DNA of 64,000 bases from Pyricularia pennisetigena (GCF_004337985.1 NC_043741.1:3968953-4032952); one strand, 5' to 3'; counted from the first letter of the stretch, positions 34,201 through 45,132 are shown. The notes: generated by a model not told the origin, from the sequence alone. Numbers and translations are program-made.

Positions 34201-35484
34201 ACGAGTCGGTCGATATTGAGGTGCATGGCCCGCTGAATCTCATCGCCACCATTTGGGACTATGATACCTTTGGTGACCATGACTTTGTGGGGCGTACGTC
34301 ATTAAAGCTTGATCCCAAGCACTTTTCCGACTACCTGCCTCGTGAATTCTGGCTTGATCTTGATACGCAAGGGAGACTGCTGATACGGGTCAGTATGGAG
34401 GGCGAGCGCGACGACATCCAATTCTACTTTGCCAAGGCTTTTAGACATTTGAAGAGGACTGAGCGAGATATGGTCCGGAAGGTCACAGACAAGGTAAGCT
34501 ACCAATTTCGACCTGATTGATGATATGGCACGTGGCCCTATCTAACATGACGACCAGCTCGTAACCCACATCAACGCCTCCCTCTCTCATGACGCACTCA
34601 AATCATTGCTCAACCGCGGCATTGCATCGTCGGTCGCATCGCTGTGGCAAAAGCGAACGGCGAGACTGCCACCTCTAACACAAGCAGACATTGAGAATGC
34701 CCTAAAGCCATTATTCGACTACTTCAACGACAATTTCGCCGTCATGAAGCAGACCCTGACGGATGCAACCATGCTTGCAGTCATGACGCGGCTGTGGAAA
34801 GAAGTGTTAATGGCGATAGAAAACCTCTTGGTGCCCCCACTATCGGACAAACCATCGAGTCAAAAACCATTGACGCAAACCGAGCTTGACGTTGTCTACA
34901 AGTGGCTTGAACTCTTATTTGAGTTCTTCAACGCAGCAGACGAACATGGTGTGGCGATGGGTGTGCCAGCTGAGATACTGAAGTCGCCTAAGTGGCATGA
35001 GTTGGCATCGCTCAACTTCTTTTATTTTGAAGATACGGCCGCACTGATCAGAACCTCGGAGGGTATCGCAAAGGCAACGGCTCAGCGCGCGCAGCAGCAA
35101 CTGCATAGCGCCAACACTTCTAACAGAATGTCGGCACCTGCATCGCTGTCAGCAGCAGCGGCTGCGCCTGCTTTCGCGAGCATGGGGACTATACGGCGGG
35201 GGAAGAGCATCATGATGAGCCGCAATTTAGGCACGATGCGCAAGGCCAAGGAGGAGAAACGGAAGGAGGCGCAGGCAGATCCATCGGACGATATGATCCT
35301 CCGTATCCTACGCATGAGGCCTGAGGCGGCGCAGTACCTCAAGGAAAGACACCGGCAAAAGGAGCGGCTGATGGCGCACGCAGCAGCCGCGGCTATTGTG
35401 CAAAAGAGCGTTCACCAAGGGTGGAACGGAGGACCTGCGTTTGGCGGAGCGCAGTATAACAGAAACAACCTACCTCGCCGATGA
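31234..35484 (+). CDS. MUN- and C2-domain protein (Unc13/Ync13/Git1-like)
   Basis: Exons 31234-33849, 33912-34493, 34558-35484; 1374 aa. The family couples C2 membrane binding to MUN (MHD1/MHD2) helical rods; in fission yeast Ync13 acts in exocytosis/endocytosis at division sites and Git1 in glucose/cAMP signalling. The N-terminal about 870 residues are mostly helical and hold the MHD1-type region (EDLLQGFVWRWIQSAEERLQ). One C2 domain lies at about 917-1040 (FTIKIVEAEDLKACDP, then TSDPYVVL, NPRWDES, DYDTFGDHDFVG), with several Ca-site-type Asp residues retained. The MHD2-like part follows (ALKPLFDYFNDNFAVM). The tail is Ala/Arg/Lys-rich. Introns 62 and 64 nt, all junctions phase 0. Which fungal paralogue this is cannot be told without a tree. 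Confidence 0.85.
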
Positions 35485-36990
35485 AGGCTTCGTGGGCAAA
35501 GGGCTGAGTTGTAAGGATGGTATGTTGTGCATGCGGGTAAGCTTGTGGCCAGCTTAACAAGTACAGCGAACAGCACGGATATACAATACAGAATTTAGAA
35601 TTTTGCGGGAAATGGAATGGCCTGGGGTTTTCTTGAAGTTGAAGTTCAGACACAGTTTGCAATGTGGTTAGATACAGCACGATACCCTTGGACAAACAAA
35701 AAGAAGAAAAAAAGACATAGTGAGAAAGCGTGAGTTTCATGTCTTTAACAGACAAGTCATTGTACGCATGGCATCAAGATACTTTGGTGTAAATAACGGT
35801 ACAATGTTAGGGTAGTGAGGGACTGTCGTTAACTTACTGGTGGTCAATGCTACAACTTCGACAAAGCCTCGGCTACGTTGGATGTTAGGTAGACAGGGGC
35901 AAGCCACAACCAGGCTAGGTACGGTGCGTACTGTAGCATTAGTGGATCGTATCGATGATGATTTACCCTGTGTTTAAATCACGTCCTCTTTTTTTTTTTT
36001 TCTTTTTTTGCTATGAATTAATCCTTGAGCGATTTCCGCGACAACAGCAGCTACCTTCTTGTTTGTACATCATTGTATTTGTATTGTACCTGTATTAATA
36101 CGTCGATTATAGACTTGTGTTGTAAACAGAATCGAACTCAGTCCGAGGTTGCGAAGCCCAGACCAGCAAAGTAGTAAGCAAATTTTGACCTAAATCTATC
36201 TCAGCCAACACAAAGGTATGTATGCAAGCCCAATACATAAGAGCGTTGCGGCAATAACGAAATCCAAGTCGGACCTTTTGCCGTAGTTGCAAATCGGACG
36301 GATGGATGCATATGTCCGCGCCGGTGGATGCACGGTCATGACGCGACGTTGGACGGGCCCTGACTACCCAAGGTAGATTTATTTGTACAGGTAACTAACT
36401 CGAGTAATAGGTATATCCTTCTGTAGCACCCCCAGAGATCGTTCGGAGCCACGCGCGCACGCAGTCTGTCTGTCTTCCTGCATGCCCATGACGCTGCTAC
36501 GGCCGACCTCTCGTCAAATCTCCATTCGGGCACTTCGCAACACGTGCCAGGCCTCATCAAGGTCTCCACTTACGGACTGGAGCTTTCCAACTCGACAAGC
36601 GACTGCCGGCCATCTGCTGTTGTTGGGCCCGCGTCTGGCCAATCAGGCAATGGGATTCAAGGTGGCGTCATCGGCGCCGGGAAACGGTGCTACTGCCCCT
36701 CCATCCAACTCAAGGTTCGAAAGCCCCTCCTCCCATCGGGAGCTAGCAGCTACCTACCCTACCCTACCTACCTCAGTGTGTGCAGTAGGAGTGGCGATCG
36801 AATAATTGAATTATAGGTGTCCTGCCTGTCGTGTTATCTTTTTCACTAATTCTTCAACAAACCCACCAAAAAAATAAAAAACAGCTTGCTCCAGAACAAG
36901 CAGTCTGCAGCAGTCAAGATTCCGTCCCTCCGCACAGCACAGATTGCCCGACACCTCTCCTCGTCTGCATCAACGACGAGCTCTGCAAAC
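35485..36990. other. Intergenic region with a possible leader extension of the pyrophosphatase
   Basis: 1.5 kb. A T-rich block (T13 at 35989-36001 then T7). ACCT/AGGT elements at about 35885-35935, 36365-36415 and 36745-36775. 36850-36990 is open in the pyrophosphatase frame without an ATG (see findings). The ATG frame at 36482-36805 looks basic at its start but could not be spliced in phase. Confidence 0.5.
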
Positions 36991-38135
36991 ATGGCGTCTC
37001 AGTACACCGTCCGCAAGGTTGCGGCTCCCAATACCCTCGAGCACCGCGTCTATATCGAGAAGGATGGCGTCCCTGTCTCGCCCTTCCACGACATTCCCCT
37101 CTATGCCAACGCAGAGCAGACGATCCTGAACATGGTCGTTGAGATCCCCCGCTGGACCAATGCCAAACTCGAGGTGCGTGCTCGGAGCTCTTGAGACGTA
37201 TGATGTGCTTTTACCGCCTCGACGAGACACTCACTCATGCGCAAAATTACCAATTCAACGTCACAGATCTCCAAGGACGAGCTCCTCAACCCCATCAAGC
37301 AGGACATCAAGAAGGGCAAGCTCCGCTACGTCCGCAACTGCTTCCCCCACAAGGGATACCTTTGGAACTACGGTGCCTTCCCCCAGGTAAGACAGCATGA
37401 GATGTTGGCGCGTCTGTCTGTCGGGACAGCTCAACGATCCTACGACGTCTTGCTGACCTTTTATGTCTCTCGCTCCGCGGCAGACCTGGGAGGACCCCAA
37501 CGCTGTCCACCCCGAGACCAAGGCCAAGGGTGACAACGACCCTCTCGACGTTTGCGAGATTGGCGAGCTTGTTGGCTACACTGGCCAGGTGAAGCAGGTC
37601 AAGGTTCTTGGCGTCATGGCCCTTCTTGACGAGGAGGAGACCGACTGGAAGGTCATTGTTATTGACGTGAACGACCCGTTGGCTTCGAAGCTCAACGACG
37701 TTGAGGATGTCGAGCGCCACCTGCCCGGCCTTCTCCGTGCCACCAACGAGTGGTTCCGTATCTACAAGATCCCTGACGGAAAGCCCGAGAACCAGTTCGC
37801 ATTCACCGGCGAGTGCAAGAACAAGAAGTAAGACCGAAGCCTCCTTTTTCTAGTTGTTCTCGTTCATGTAAACCACACGCACTAACATTGCTTGTTTTTC
37901 TCTCTGCAGGTACGCCATGGATGTGATCAGGGAATGTGCCGAGGCCTGGGAGAAGCTCATCACGGGCAAGACTCAGCCTGGTGACGTCTCCACCACCAAC
38001 CTGTCGGTCTCGCAGTCGCCTAGCCGTGTTTCTGCTGAGCAGCTTCCTCCTCTGCCTCCCCACGAGGAGCTTCCTCCTGCCAAAATTGATGCCTCGATCG
38101 ACAAGTGGTTCTTCATCAGCGGTGCCTCTGCCTAG
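36991..38135 (+). CDS. ipp1: Inorganic pyrophosphatase (family I, soluble)
   Basis: Exons 36991-37173, 37267-37386, 37484-37827, 37910-38135; 290 aa. It hydrolyses PPi to two phosphates, driving biosynthesis. Family hallmarks: [40 protein letters not shown] and the metal site [12 protein letters not shown] with its essential aspartates, then [14 protein letters not shown] and [17 protein letters not shown]. Length is close to yeast Ipp1. Introns 93, 97 and 82 nt, with GTGCGT, GTAAGA and GTAAGA donors; phases 0, 0 and 2 all match. The ATG ([19 protein letters not shown]) gives the standard cytosolic form. The same frame stays open 47 codons upstream with a presequence-like composition. Confidence 0.95.
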
Positions 38136-38545
38136 ATCATATGAAATCAAGAGACGAATGATCGAGATGTGTCATGTTGATGATCGTCGATATAGACAAA
38201 TAAAATAAGCATCAAAATATTCTTTTTTTTGGAAATTTGGATGGGAGCCTCGCATCCAGGTACACTAGGTGATTAGATCGGGTCCCTGCATTTTGCAGTT
38301 CATTCCTTCAGCAGGCACATGCCACAGTATCCCCCACAGATCGAGTAAAAAATGCGCAGTGTATTTCAACTCCTGATGCTCATGCCTTTGTTGTTTTTTT
38401 ACAGAATGTTGTACAGATGGCGAGTGAGGGTGTAGGCAAGCAGCTGTAAAAGCCCCCCCGAGACTCGGGACTCGCGCGTGATGAATTTTTTATTTTTATT
38501 TTTTTTGTTCAGAGGTATCGGGTATCGCGTTTTATGATATCGTGA
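38136..38545. other. Convergent 3' intergenic region
   Basis: 410 bases between pyrophosphatase and mL53 stop codons, with short T-rich runs (38220-38228, 38395-38401, 38486-38506). No gene seen. Confidence 0.5.
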
Positions 38546-38912
38546 TCAGCTCGACAGAGAGTCTGCCTTTTCGAGTTGTCGTACATGGCGGTTGACTTCT
38601 TCGAGAACTCCCTTGATGCCGAGCTTTTGGCAGTCGAGGTCCATTTCGGTACCGTCCTCTGTATAGCAATTGCTGGGTCAGTCGATACGTTCGGGGGCTT
38701 CTTGAAGAAAGGCAGCGAAAGGGCAGCAGCATACTGAATTTGACCTGCAGTTTGGGGGGTTCTGTCGAGGTCTTTGGTAGCAGACTGGTTTTGATATTCA
38801 TGCCAGAGGCGCGTGCATTCGGTGGTAGGTAGGCCAGGAAAAGGCGCGCCGCCCTTGCACTGCTGGCAAAGGGGTTGAACTGCGTTTTGACCTCTGTGAC
38901 AAAGCGATTCAT
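38546..38912 (-). CDS. mrpl44: Mitochondrial large-subunit ribosomal protein mL53 (MRPL44)
   Basis: Exons 38735-38912 and 38546-38658 (minus), intron 38659-38734, 96 aa. mL53 is a small thioredoxin-fold-like protein of the mitochondrial 54S subunit. The start MNRFVTEVKTQFNPFASSAR and the RLFLAYLPPNARASGM and KTSLLPKT segments match the fungal family as I remember it. Splicing joins LQVKF to KDGTEMDLDCQKLGIKGV, ending LEKADSLSS. The ORF-only reading past the donor gives unrelated sequence, so the intron is needed. The ATG follows a run of 22 A residues (T tract 38912-38934 on the plus strand), a striking leader. No cleavable presequence is obvious, normal for this small protein. Confidence 0.88.
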
Positions 38913-38934
38913 TTTTTTTTTTTTTTTTTTTTTT
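38911..38934. repeat. Poly(T) tract on + strand, directly abutting the mL53 start codon
   Basis: 23 T's from 38912 to 38934. On the coding (minus) strand this is an A run ending in the A of the ATG. Confidence 0.9.
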
Positions 38935-39474
38935 GGTCCCAATGTCTTTAAATCCTCTTCTTCCTCCTTGCGTCCTTGGGTGTGGAATGAATTGGCGATG
39001 AGACGATTAACCAACACTTTAGCACTGCTGGTGTCGATTGGAAATCTCAAAGACGGGCAGAGTGGATACCACCGTACTGCTCGTTAAGCGATCTGTACCT
39101 GTGCGCGAGGGATTCAAGGTGGTAATGGTGCAACCTGATTTGACAGATTAGACGCGCTGGGACCCACCGTCTGAACTAGGGGCAGAAGGTTTGAGCCACA
39201 TCGATCAAACGAAGTACAATAGGACATGCACGTACTCCGCAAGCAGTTCTCGACGTCACTGGCAGGCCTTGAATATTTCGGGAGCATCCGAGAGAGAACA
39301 CCGCATCTGCCATAAAAGAAAAAAACAAAGAAAACGGAACAACCAAATATAATACTTTCTTCAAATCTGCAATATCTACCGCGATAATAGGCTGTTGAAT
39401 CCCGAAAGTCACAGAGAATCAAACAACGCTGCACCATAATAGAAGGCGGGGTGGTGGCGGTAAAAGCGAAGACC
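38913..39474. other. Divergent promoter, mL53 / Sec20
   Basis: 562 bases between two divergent start codons. Apart from the poly(T) tract no element was recognised. Confidence 0.55.
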
Positions 39475-40873
39475 ATGTCGCTGCGGACGCTCCAGGAACG
39501 CCTCGTGCAGCTGCAAGAGACGACTTCCCAAATACGGACCCTGATCGACCGACTGGGCAACCTGAAGCTGCAGCCGGGGTCTGTCCCTCTCGGGGACGAG
39601 TCCGACAGCCATTACGACGACGGCAACGTGGTCGCTGAGCTGGGCGTCGAGATCACCCAGGGCCTCCGTGACGCCGAGGAGGAATTAGACCTCCTCCGCG
39701 AAGAGGTAGCGGACCTCAAGCCCGGTCGCGATGGCAGTGAGGCCCAGAAGGACAGGAACCGCCTGCGCGAATCGGCGGACAGGCTGGGTGCCGAACTCAA
39801 GCGGTAGGTGATCCAGCCATCCTCGCCAGAAGGGGATAGCTGTCTAGTTTCGTTTGGATCCTGACCTTCTTTGCTCTACCCAACGCAGATGCCGAATTTC
39901 TTTCCGCAAGGCGCAGCTCTCAGCACGTCAAGGTTTAGCGGCAGCCCAACGAGCCGAGCGGGCCATGCTCGTCGCATCATATGCCGCTCCGCCGCCTCCG
40001 AGCCGCTCCGACGCATCGTCTCCAGCCCTGTACCAACAGGACGGACAGCAACAGCAGCAGCAGCCGCCGCCGCCGCCGCCACGACGACGACACCACCAGC
40101 AAAAATCAACCGTCGGCAACGATCCACAGGACCGAGTTGTCGGCGCCGCGCACAACGTAACATCGTCCCTCCGCAGGACCCACGACCTGATGGCTGCGGA
40201 GCTGGCGCGGTCGGCATACGCTGCGCAGGCGCTGGCGGAGAGCACGGCGGCCATGCGAGAGCTTGACCAGCGGTACTCTGGGCTCGACGGCATGCTCGCG
40301 GCGTCGAGGGACTTGCTGGGCACGCTGCTCAGGTCGCAAAAGTCGGACACGTGGTACCTCCAGACGGCGCTCTACATGCTGCTGGCCACGGCCGCCTGGC
40401 TCGTCTTCCGGAGGCTGCTCTACGGACCCATGTGGTGGTTCGTCTGGCTCCCGCTGAGGCTGCTCGGCATAGGCGTCGGTAGTGGCGCGTCCCTCGTCAG
40501 CAAGGGTCTGGGCGGCTCCGGAGCGAGCATGGAGGTCGCGGGCACGGCTGGGAGTGCGACTGTGGTTGACATGGGGGGCGCGGAAAGTGTGCCGACCGCT
40601 CGCGTGGGAGGGGTCGAAGATGTTGGTCAGAAGGAAGGTTCAGATCCGGGGTCGGAATCTGAAAAGGTTGGTAAGATTATTGATGAGGCCAAGGCCGACT
40701 CCGAGAGGGCTACCGACAAAAGTGTCAAAGGTCAAGACGTCCACGACGAGTCGGCATCCGATATGAACCCCAAGAAGCGGATGTGGGAGGAGCCAGAGGC
40801 GGCAGCAAAGCAGGCGGCCTCTTCTGCCGGCGATGAGGATAAGGCGGGCGAGAGGGTGAAGGATGAATTATAG
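39475..40873 (+). CDS. sec20: SNARE protein Sec20 (ER Golgi-retrieval t-SNARE) with C-terminal KDEL
   Basis: Exons 39475-39803 and 39889-40873, intron 39804-39888, 437 aa. Sec20 (BNIP1 in animals) is an ER SNARE that with Ufe1, Use1 and Sec22 fuses COPI vesicles with the ER. The N-terminal region is a coiled coil (residues 1-110). A low-complexity segment follows (about 163-181: six Gln, six Pro, Arg, His, Gln). The SNARE-like helix is at about 193-260 (VVGAAHNVTSSLRRTHDL), and the TM at about 266-284, with a further hydrophobic stretch to about 306. The lumenal tail is about 130 residues, acidic, and ends KDEL. Yeast Sec20 also ends in an HDEL-type retrieval signal, supporting the assignment. 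Splicing keeps phase and reads KRCRISFRKAQL. Confidence 0.88.
40046..40100 (+). repeat. Trinucleotide repeat block in sec20 coding sequence
   Basis: CAG/CAA, then CCG, CGA and CAC triplets in succession, encoding poly-Gln, poly-Pro, Arg and His between the coiled coil and SNARE motif. Confidence 0.85.
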
Positions 40874-41445
40874 TTTTAGAAAATCACTCAGTGGCAAATG
40901 GTAACCAATTAAGTTGGAGCAATCCTGCCTGTATACAACCGTGAATGCGAACAAGCAAAACGCGATGAGACAGCAGATAACAAGGAATCGTCAATGCTTT
41001 ATGTGATGTCTATCTCTCCCTGTCTGTGATCTACGATAGCCTTATATGCTAGCTGAATTGGCCCTGTAAATGCAATGAATATTTCCAATTCCAACCCCCT
41101 TTTTTTGCTCGGTATGTCCCGGGGTAATTTTCAAAATCCAAAACCAAAAACATAGCCGCCCGCAGACCCACGCTTCCAAATGCAATCTTGAAAAAAAAAA
41201 AAAAAAAGAAAAGAAATCAACGCCGATAGACGTTGCTCGAACGATAAAAAAGGTCCCAAGGTTCCATGAATCAGAAACCCGAGGTATGTTTTGTTTTTTT
41301 TCTTGTTTCTGTTTTATCTTGTCTTATAACAGCACCGTGGAAGACTGGGCAAAAGAGTGTGTAATGAGTGCTCGGGATTCCCGTGCCAAACACTCGAGCT
41401 ATCATAATCAATATTGTTTTGAAGTTCTTATTTTTTTTTGTTTGT
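40874..41445. other. Convergent 3' intergenic region
   Basis: 572 bases between sec20 and the unknown gene. Contains an A17 run at 41191-41207 and several short T runs. No gene seen. Confidence 0.5.
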
Positions 41446-44400
41446 TTAGTTCTTGTTGAGCATCGAAGACGCAACAGCCATACCAGCGAACAACATCATG
41501 AAACGTGGCAACATGGGCTTGTCGCCGTTTCTGTCGAGTGCCTCGGCCTCTTTGCCTTGCTTCTGTTCTCGCCCACGTTCCAGCTCGGCAAAAGCAGCCG
41601 ATTTGGCCCGGCCCCTGTAAGACTTGTGCGGCCGCTTAGGGGTGGCCCGGACGATGGTGGCAGTCGCGATGCTCTTGGTGCGTTTCCGAATGTACGGCCG
41701 ACGAGGCGACTTGGTCGTCGGTGTCACAGGGCTCTCTGGAGGAGGCGGGGTGCTAGCGCCCTCGGGAAAGAACTTCTGTGCGACAAGGCCCGGGGCGGTC
41801 TGCGGCCTCGAGCTCGAACCACTGCCCCGGAATCTTTCACTGTCAAGCCAGTGCTGGCCGCCAGAGAAGGCGCTTTTCAGAGCTCCAAAGGGTCCCGAAC
41901 CCCTGCTCCCCGCCTCGTGGAGACCCAAGACTCCCGCAGTAGGGATGGATTTGCGGCGTGTTGGACTCGGCGGGCGCGCCGTTGGCTGGTCGTCTGACAT
42001 GATGGCGGATACGTCCACCTCGGACTTGATAGTATCGACAGAGTCCCGTTGGCTAGCGCTGATGTAGTCCTCCCATGACGAAACACTGTTCCTGGTGATC
42101 AGGATAGGGCTCGGCCGCTCGATTGTGCGTCTGGATCGAGCTGGCTGTAGCTCAGGCAAGCTATCTCCGAGACTGGTCGACGGGCGGGGGTTTGTCAGTA
42201 AAGTCGGTGGTTGGGCGACCGACTTCTCGGCAAATGCGCTGTCAAAGATGTTATCCTCGGCCTCTTGGGCTGCTGGGGTAGGAGGGACAATAGTTCCAGC
42301 GCTTCGCGGGGGCTCCACATCCGGAACTGTTATCGGTTCAGTGAAAAGAGATGCTGCCAGTTCTGCCACAGCCTGTGTAGGGGTTCCCGAAGCTGAGGGA
42401 TGGAACTCAGTCAGTGCTTGGTCTTCGTCAAAGCCGAACAATTCCTCGCTCTGTGAGAAGCTATCCGCATTCCTCAGAACAATAGTGTCCGGCTCTGGCG
42501 TTTCCTCCTGCACCATAGGTATCTGTTGGGTTGACCCAGTTGGCGTCTTCTCCTCATCTTCCGCCTCGTTAGGTGGGTAGCTGAAATGACCATCTTCTCC
42601 AGCCTGCTCAGAGTCAAACGATAATGGTATCTTGGGACAGGCCACGGGAGTCGATTTTGAGAAGGGCGGTGTCATCAGGAAACTGTCGCGAGGCGAGGGT
42701 CCTTCCCCATGGCTGAGCCCAGGAGTCGATGGGATAGACTCATCGTCCCGGCCCAGGCTTGCACGTTTGTTCGCTTCCTCAGAAACCTCTGCATCTCTGC
42801 GATCGGCCTTGTCCTCAGAGGCAAGGCCGTCGTACTTCCCTGCGGGCTGGGAACCCAGATGCGTCACAGGGGCCTGAGCAGCGTCGACACAATCAAGTTC
42901 AACGATGTCTCCAGCCACCGAGTCTTGCGCATCGCTCATTAGGGAGGACTCCTGTGTAAAGATGTAATCTTCGGCAACAGACAACTCCGTCCCTCCACAC
43001 TCGGATCGGTCAGATTCTTCTGATAAAATCTCAGGCACCGTCCCCGCATGTTCCGATGCGGTGCCGTCAGAACCCGAAAAGGCATGTCCCCTAAACAGGT
43101 CCGGGTCGATTACGTGCACTGGTTGCACGTTCACCTTCTTGAGCACGGCAGGAGATGACTCCGAGACTTGACTGGAGAGAGTAGACTCGCTATTTTGGCG
43201 GGAGCGACTCTGTATGAACTTTTCGGGAACCAGCGGGAAGACTCGGTAGGCTGGATTGTCTCCCGAGGCTGGCATGATGAAGGTCTTCTTCCTCCTGAGC
43301 GGTATCGGCGATTGCTGCGACGGCGTCGCGGCTCGTGATTCTTCCGGACTCTTGGACAATGGGAACCTCCTTATCGGGTCTTGGGTGACTGAAGAGTTCT
43401 CTGTGTAGTCCAGCTGTGTGTCTTCATCTTGATTATGTGGCGAGACCGACGTGGTCGGTGTGGGAACCTCCTCGTCGTCTTCCGGAAGGCCTTCCAAAGA
43501 GCACGTGTCTTTGACTAGCATGTCCAGGTCTTGACGAATCCGCGATTCCAAAGCTTGGACGAGGTGGTCTTTCTCGGCCTTTGTGCTCACCGGGTTACTT
43601 GCTGTGCTGGACGGCTTCTTGCTGGAACCCTCTTGCGCACCGATTTCTCTATCTAATATGAGATGACCCCTCTTATATGCTGCAATGTGTACGGATGCGC
43701 TAGGGGCGCGGAGTACGTCTGTAATTCCAGTGTGGACACGGTCGAGAATGGCCTCGACGGTTCGCTGCGAGTGCGACTTGGTGTGGTCGAGGGTGACCTT
43801 TGCCGGTCTGGAAATCTTCCAGCCTTGGGCACCCGTTAATTCTAATATCCTTAATTCAAAGTCGTTTGTGTGAGAGACTCGCTCGTCGGCCACGTCTCTG
43901 AGCCTGAGAAGCTCGGTTTGTACATCACGAAGGAAGGCATAGCAATCCTCGCCATCCTGCTGTCTGAACATCGAAAGCTTGGAGCGAATGCCGCGGTGCA
44001 TATGTTCATACACTGGGCCAAGGTTGTTGGCGATCCTTAGCTCAATACTCAGGGCATTCTCTTCGAAGTGTTGGCAGTCAACGGGACCTTCCAGCCACTC
44101 GCAAGACGCGTGGTCAAGCTCAAAAGACCGCCTCTTCGCGCTGATGGCCGAGTTCACCGCGTCAAACGAGTCAAACAACAGCCTCTCGCTTTGGGCAAGG
44201 TTAAGCGGTGCATCCTGGGCACTCTTCAGCCGTAAACTCCTGCTCCATTCGCGCTGTGTACGTCGGTGTCCTGTGAAACTCCGGAACGAGAGTTCGATAC
44301 TGTAGCCGGGGATAAACTCGAAGGACTGGGTCGATTCAATAAACCTAGACTGTGGTATACACCCAAGCGTGAGGGCGTCGTAAGGGCTCAGTGATGATGA

Positions 44401-45132
44401 TGCAGATAACCTTTTTGACAGCCGGTCCGAGGCCGGTTCTTGCGTCCACTTGAACTCCTTATCGTGCTGCCTGAGAAAAAGACCGACTACGTAGTGTGTG
44501 GACAGGATGATCTCATTGGCCAGCTCGTCGGTGACGGGAGCTCGCTGGTACGACTTGAAGGTTTCCTCGGCCCAGATATCACCAGACCGGACGATGGTGT
44601 AGGTGATTTCGTAACGAAGAGCGCTGGGTGCTTGGCCGAATCGACGGTGCAAAAGTGCGTCCGAATCTCTTCGGGTGATGAACTCCTTGCTGCAGTGCTC
44701 GACACGGCGAAGCAAACCCTGACACAGTCGGTTCGAAGGGCGGAGGACCTGTGAGCTGGCATAAAATCTGGTGTAGGCCGGCCTGTCGAGGATGTTGATT
44801 TGGACCTTTACCGCCAAAGGAGGGCGGCCGTGAAGCGCCTCCTCCACGATTGGAGACAGGGAGGCTGCCGGAGCCATGACGAATTGAGGCTCATGGGGAG
44901 CCGCGTCGTTAGTGATTGCGGTTGTGGTTGTGGTTGTATTTTTGCGGGTGATAATGGCTCGATATATGGTCAGGTGTTTACGCGTGGGTGGTGCGACCTG
45001 CACAGTAGAATCGACATGTCCTCTGCCGATGCCGCTAATGTTGCTGCTGTGGTAAGGCTGCTGGACAGCAGGAGCAGCCGGGCTAGGTTCTCTTCCTTTC
45101 GGCCGTCGTCGCTTAAAAGCGTTCCAGCCCAT
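41446..45132 (-). CDS. Large protein of unknown function, 1228 aa, single exon
   Basis: One uninterrupted frame. I chose the ATG at 45132 (MGWNAFKRRRPKGREP); the frame extends further upstream only to a GTG. The N-terminal 550 residues look folded and well conserved in style: a PLAVKVQINILDRPAYTRFY segment, EITYTIVRSGDIWAEETF, FKWTQEPASDRL, FIPGYSIELSFRSF. The central and C-terminal parts are disordered, acidic, Ser/Pro-rich and full of SP/TP sites. The end has many basic residues (RRPYIRKRTKSIATATIVRA cluster) and a hydrophobic segment (RFMMLFAGMAVASSML) just before the stop, so a tail-anchored or membrane-associated protein is possible. I do not recognise a named domain. It probably is a conserved Pezizomycotina protein, but that is impression only. 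Confidence 0.8.
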   Translation of the reverse strand: MGWNAFKRRRPKGREPSPAAPAVQQPYHSSNISGIGRGHVDSTVQVAPPTRKHLTIYRAIITRKNTTTTTTAITNDAAPHEPQFVMAPAASLSPIVEEALHGRPPLAVKVQINILDRPAYTRFYASSQVLRPSNRLCQGLLRRVEHCSKEFITRRDSDALLHRRFGQAPSALRYEITYTIVRSGDIWAEETFKSYQRAPVTDELANEIILSTHYVVGLFLRQHDKEFKWTQEPASDRLSKRLSASSSLSPYDALTLGCIPQSRFIESTQSFEFIPGYSIELSFRSFTGHRRTQREWSRSLRLKSAQDAPLNLAQSERLLFDSFDAVNSAISAKRRSFELDHASCEWLEGPVDCQHFEENALSIELRIANNLGPVYEHMHRGIRSKLSMFRQQDGEDCYAFLRDVQTELLRLRDVADERVSHTNDFELRILELTGAQGWKISRPAKVTLDHTKSHSQRTVEAILDRVHTGITDVLRAPSASVHIAAYKRGHLILDREIGAQEGSSKKPSSTASNPVSTKAEKDHLVQALESRIRQDLDMLVKDTCSLEGLPEDDEEVPTPTTSVSPHNQDEDTQLDYTENSSVTQDPIRRFPLSKSPEESRAATPSQQSPIPLRRKKTFIMPASGDNPAYRVFPLVPEKFIQSRSRQNSESTLSSQVSESSPAVLKKVNVQPVHVIDPDLFRGHAFSGSDGTASEHAGTVPEILSEESDRSECGGTELSVAEDYIFTQESSLMSDAQDSVAGDIVELDCVDAAQAPVTHLGSQPAGKYDGLASEDKADRRDAEVSEEANKRASLGRDDESIPSTPGLSHGEGPSPRDSFLMTPPFSKSTPVACPKIPLSFDSEQAGEDGHFSYPPNEAEDEEKTPTGSTQQIPMVQEETPEPDTIVLRNADSFSQSEELFGFDEDQALTEFHPSASGTPTQAVAELAASLFTEPITVPDVEPPRSAGTIVPPTPAAQEAEDNIFDSAFAEKSVAQPPTLLTNPRPSTSLGDSLPELQPARSRRTIERPSPILITRNSVSSWEDYISASQRDSVDTIKSEVDVSAIMSDDQPTARPPSPTRRKSIPTAGVLGLHEAGSRGSGPFGALKSAFSGGQHWLDSERFRGSGSSSRPQTAPGLVAQKFFPEGASTPPPPESPVTPTTKSPRRPYIRKRTKSIATATIVRATPKRPHKSYRGRAKSAAFAELERGREQKQGKEAEALDRNGDKPMLPRFMMLFAGMAVASSMLNKN

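Noticed and set aside
36482..36805. Arg-rich ATG frame as a presequence exon of pyrophosphatase
   Set aside because: Donors in it that I could find are in phase 2, which does not match any acceptor that keeps the pyrophosphatase frame.
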